Notes under the pieces: generated by a model | The model's database searches: none | Told to the model about the DNA's origin: nothing | Seen by the model: only the letters and a program-made list of their open reading frames with translations | DNA from: Siphonodentalium dalli | Lineage: Eukaryota > Mollusca > Scaphopoda > Gadilida > Siphonodentaliidae | DNA: 64,000 nucleotides | Reading direction: 5' to 3' | NCBI GenBank assembly: GCA_032622095.1 | Contig: CP136064.1 | Location: forward strand, 262,361,863 to 262,425,862 | Shown here: positions 39,901 to 45,900 of the stretch, piece by piece | Layout: every line of letters starts with the position of its first letter | How positions within the stretch are numbered: the first letter of the stretch is position 1 | Program-made: the position numbers and the translations under genes

Positions 39901-42900
39901 TTGACGGGTAAACTTTGTGATAAGTGTTTGATAAGTGTCACCGGCCTTATTACTGCATGGAATTTTCTTGCTCATGGCCAGATGGTACTATATATGGGAA
40001 ATTATGAAAATTTTAACAACCCCCATATCTGATCCACTTCGCAGTCACTCGAAAGAATCCCTGTAAGTTATGGTGGACCAAGCAAGGGTTATTCCATATA
40101 ATACTATGTATTGGACACAAACACCTACGTAACTCATGTCGTTCGTAGAATGTTTCTTATTCACCGAATGTGATAAGAAAGCTGTTTTCAAGGAACTGCT
40201 GTTCAATTGTTAAGTGATCTTTCGTACAATTCAGTTTCTTGAAATGTGACTGAGTTTTCTTGTCGCATTCGGTGAGAAGCATATCCTTCAACTGACCTGC
40301 TTTTCGAGTTGTTTGCCTTCAATAAATATATGGTGATATCACTCAGTTGGTCTGCCATGTAGGGTAGGGGTCATTTCGAGTGAATGTAGTGGACCATATA
40401 TAATTTCAGCAGCACGGTATATATTGATAAACATAGTTACGTTAGGTGCATGAATAAGAAAAACTTTTGTCGAAAAATCGGAAAACGGATATGGAACGGA
40501 ACAGAGTATTCGTGGTGTGACCACCGGCAGGTGAAACATGTCTAATATGGAAACCTAATTCATTGTTTCGACTTTGCACACAAATCCCATCATCACAACT
40601 TGACGTTCATATTTTCGACAACTAGTGATAAGCAATTTAAACAACTAGGCATATATAGACCGACGAATGGGGTGTCCAAATAGATATTCTCTACTTTCAG
40701 ATTGTGAATACACCCGAGCCAAGGTAACGTCAATATATGTTGCAAACATAACGGTCTTTCCGTGGCAATATAGTGGGATTGCCAACAGATGCTGTATATG
40801 TGTTAACATCACATTTGAAGAGGGAATGTTTGCAAGAAAATTATTTTCGGAAGTGATCAAAGGCCAATTTTATCTATGAAAAGAGCCATTCGCTCAAATG
40901 GAGCACGCTTGCGATCGGCAAGTGGGTATGTACAGTATATTCTTGCGTTTATAGCTGTTGAGAAACCGATCCGGTCTGAAAACTTGCTTTTAAGGTGTTG
41001 TTTTGATTCTTCTGTAGTATGTTTGTTTTCTAAAAGATAAAATGTTCTCGCCCAGTCGAAAGCGACTTCTGATTATGTGTTTGTACGGTTCATCCAGTGT
41101 GATACTGTGAATTATAACATATATAGAAACAATTTGATTGAATAGTCCGAAACGACACGCAGTTTGAATTTTGACAATGTAGATATTTTATTGAATAATA
41201 CCTAGCCAACTTAAGGCAAAACTGAAAACTGATATGCAACAACTAATGTTAAACGTACATTACAATGGTGTACTGTCCTGTGAATTGTTTTGTACTTTTG
41301 CAGTATTGTAACAATATGTATAGCGTAAATAAATCATCAAACATATTTTACTCTGTCATTCTAGCATTAACTGTAGACATCATTGGTAATTATATACAAA
41401 ATATTCATTACCCCCAAACCAGGCATATATCATGTTTCTCATTATGGTGCAGGAACACACACTACACCAAGTTTGCCAGGGTCATACGGCAAGTTTAGTA
41501 AAAAGATATGTAACCAATAGACGTTTAATGTAATAATACCAAATTTAGATCTCATAAGATTTCGTTCAAATTGCAAGATTGTCGCTGGGGCATGTTGACT
41601 TATTTTCATAGCTTACTGACATAGAAAATGTGCCTTTCTTTTTCAACATAAAACTTCATATCACGTATCATATCCTGTTTAGTATGCTTCTTACCTAAAC
41701 GGAAGTTAGTTCATAACTGAGCACATACAATGTTGTTTAAAGTTCGGGTCCCCGTTCATTTCTGAGAAAAGACCATATTTGTATATATTCCATCATGATA
41801 CAGAACCGAGTTGGTCAAAGAGGCCGGTTTCGTCATTTCTAGTTTAAACCTCTGAGTTTAACCCTGGTTTAAATTTACATTGAGAGTCCAGTCAAACTGG
41901 GTCAAAAGGGGCGTTGGTGATCGTTCAAATGCTAGCTGCGTGATTTGGCGAGGTTAGCATGCAATCAAACTACCATATTGACATGCGCACCACTAGCAGG
42001 CCGATACAATGGTTATGACACACTCCAATGAACACGGACCAGCGTATTCTCATAACAACCGTCGCGTGAGAATGAATCAACTGTGAGTGAGATGATAATA
42101 CCATGCCGCCACTCACACTCACACCTTATCCCGTTACTCGGGATTATGTACAACTGCACCCGTGTAAACCGCATTCAAGAAAAGACTGATTCGTCATCTT
42201 CGGTCTAGCTCCCCAAGACTGTGTATAGCTGTACCGTCGAATGATATGGTTTATATGTCGGTTTAAGGTTATAAAACGCAAATATATTAAAGTTTGTTCC
42301 AATACACTTTACATATCCTAGCGCTTCGCGCTTATACACACACTACAGGTAAACCAATCAAGTGACATAGAAGAGTGTCATCTGCTCATGTTTGTCTGGG
42401 GCTCTGTATGGGTGAAATTATAAAATTGTTAAAGAATACAAGAAAACATTATTGAAATTGTAAAAAATTGTTAGGCCAATGCATTCTCTTATATATGCGA
42501 GGCGACCTATGTGAAGGAATAAGACTGTTCTCTGTATAAATTTTATTCATCTGTAACATCATGTAGTAAGCAGCATGTGATGGTAAATGATACATAATTG
42601 TGAATCAATCGTAGATGTCATAGAACGACCGAAGGCGTCGCTTATTAATTATCGATTCCACGTTGGCAGATGTCAGGTATGTCTGAAGAGCCAGAACTAA
42701 TTAAAGAGTAGATTAATGTTTGGTTTATATATACGCTAATGACTTAAAGCGCCATTAGTATCTGCCTTTGTCTGTACTGGCCGATGGGTGAATTGGAATT
42801 GTTACATAATACCTTCTTTCCTTTGTGGCTAGTATTGCATAACTCATAGGTCGCGGCCTTTCCGAGTATGACCTTGGCAATTTGGTTGAGGTCACTATAG

Positions 42901-45900
42901 TTCGATTATATTCGGTCTCCCCCATAGGTAAGATGGATATGTTTAGTATGTACTATCACGTCCCTTGAATAAGATAAGGGATAAGGGTGCATTACTCTAC
43001 ACCTATGGTCGACTCGCATATGTAAGAGAATGCATTGGCACAGGGTACCCGCGTATCAACTCCAATTGCACAAAATGCAAGATAGAGATAGTCTCCAAAA
43101 TAATAGATTGGCAGTACATTACAGATTAAATTTAAACTTAAAAACACTCAGAACACACGTTGGTTCCTCAACAAAAACAAAGTGCTCAAACGTGGTCTAA
43201 CCCATATTATCTTTACAGGCCCGAGTACAAGTGGGACAAATAGTTCTAAGGACGATAGCGCGGACACTACTGTCATTATCCTCGGTGTCGTGGTTGGCTT
43301 CCTATTGGCAGCAGCTATTTGTTCAGCGTGCATGTAAGTACCCGACTAATCACATCGTAAAACAAAGGAATTTATCGCAACTAGTCACCAATGCATATAC
43401 GGTAGAAATCTGGTGACTTCGCCAATCAAACGGTCATTTTAAATCATTCAGACAGCCTTATATAGGGCGGGCTCAAGTCGTTTTACAGTGTTTGATGTTT
43501 CGTCACCTTTCTGTGTCAGGTCAGTAATCGGATACGAGGTCTAAGACTAAAACATTTCAATTACCAAAGTGGGTCCAAATGTCTCTTATATTCAAAAGTG
43601 AACAAGCAACAACTTGTGTTTCCACATTTATTTGTTTCTGATCAACACAATGTTTTTATGTATCGGCTTTTCGTCTATTATATCTACAGTTGTTGATAAA
43701 TGTAGGTATATATGTTATCTTAACCCTTTCTAGACTAAACACACATTGGTGAGTGGTTATAATTTTGGAAATGTCCTAATAAAAAATTTAACAAACGACC
43801 ACAGGTAGTTTTTTTAACTTATTATCTGAACATCTCAATAAACAGGACTAAGTCTGCAACTGTATTATTTACGTCTGTTTATATCACCCGAACATCCCCC
43901 AAATGAATAATAAAACCGTTACAATGTATACCTTTATAACTGAATGGGATAATCCATTTATTATAGAAAGTGTTAATTGTTCACGAGTATCGACATTATT
44001 ATGCGACTTAAATACCATTCTGACAAAAAAGTTGCACTGTGTTGGTTTGGAATTCGCTTTGGTACGTACCATCTTCTGTATGAATGGTGTCATTTTTGTG
44101 GTTCCATTCAACCCAATTGTTATACAACTTGACACAACAACTGCAATACAAATGCTATGGGAAGTATTTTTTCTATTCATTATTACACACCCATTCATTT
44201 CCCCTACAAGCAAACAGTCATTTATATGACTATCTGCTGTTAACAGGTCGTGCATATCATGCATACACACACACCCCTCATTTCCCCTTACACGAAACTT
44301 GTAATATATATGACTATCTGCTGTTATCAGGACATGCATATATATTGCTAGTTATAATAGTTAAATATGGACATTGTCGTCTTGTGATATTGATATAAGA
44401 GTGATAATCCAGAACCATATTTAAACAAATTTAATAGTAGGATCTGTCTATCCGTCGGTCTGTCTGACGCAATTTTTCTCGACTGCTGGTCCGATTGTAA
44501 ACAAATTTGGTGTGGTGACTCGGTGTACCATGGCGGAGGTTATAACGTTATTAGTTTTTCAAATTTTTGACTTAAAAAAACTTAAATAAATTAAATTTTA
44601 GTTTTTTTTAATAAGCTTACTATGGGCCTATTGCAGAATAAACTAGGTCCAATATGAACATATGTGAACATTTAGGACCAACATAAACCTTTTTACACGA
44701 TGATATGTTGCATCACCATATTTACGCACTTTTTATATATATTTTAAGTGTGGCCCGCGCATCCAACGGAATAACGGTTATAAGTCCATTGTGGGCATAT
44801 TCCAGTATCAAATAAGTCCAATATGAACCAATACCAATATGTAATGGTAATACAACCATCACTCAGACATACAGGTGAGAGTATTAAAAAAATCACTCAG
44901 ACATACAGGTGAGAGTATTAAAACCATCACTCAGCAATACAGGTGATAGTGATGTTGTTCAGACATACAGGTAATAGGAATGAAACCATCACTCAAACAT
45001 ACAGGTGATAGCGCTAAAACCATCACTCAGACATATGGGTGATAGTAATAAAACCATCACTCAGGCATACGGGGGATATTTAAGTTGGTCAGGTGACAGT
45101 GGTGTTGGTTTAAGCATGAATTTTTAAAAGCAGACTCCACCCATGGTACTATGAGATGCACCATTTATTTTGGGCACAGTCAAATGGTGCTAGGCATAAT
45201 AAATTTGTTTTCAGTGTACATAGTTTGCACGGAAGTTCAAATATATTGTTAATCATATATTTGCGCTGAATAAAAAATGATATATGCTGAGGTACATATA
45301 CGGAATGAATGTGAGAAAGACTTCGTATATAAATGAACACTGATGACGATCATATTCGAATGACATGATGTATTTTAAATTGTGTACATCGAAACCGCGG
45401 CTCTTCGCATACTTTGTTTGTGTAATTGTGCGATCCAGACGGTAATGTATTTGAATTATATAGCATAGAAAGAACACGAGTGTGAACACGAGATGTGTTT
45501 TGATATTATTACATCCATATTGATACACAGTGTGAACACGAGATGTGTTTTGATATTAATACATCCTTAATGACACAGTGTGGAAACGAGATGTGTTTTT
45601 ATATTAATACATTCTTATTGACACACAGTGTGAAGACGAGATGTGTTTTGATATTTGGATATACCACGTGCAACCAGCTCAATTGAATAGAGACTGTGCA
45701 TGCGTGCTCAGCCGGAAGTTTAGTTATCGCATTCACCGTACATCCATGATCGCATATAACTAATTTTTTATGTACATTTTGTCTGATTTCAGGTATATCC
45801 TTTGGCAACGTCGGAGTCAAATGCAACACAGCGAGGCTGTTGACGAAAGCCACTATTATTCATCGGTGGAGGAACACCATATAAAGCTTCCACAGCCCTC

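Noticed and set aside
43722-43740. A second piggyBac end (TTAACCCTTTCTAGAC)
   Set aside because: No matching inverted end with TTAA was found nearby.
43884-44398. ORFs of 151 and 108 codons on opposite strands
   Set aside because: They overlap each other, lie in intron 10, show no domain, and contain a simple direct duplication.
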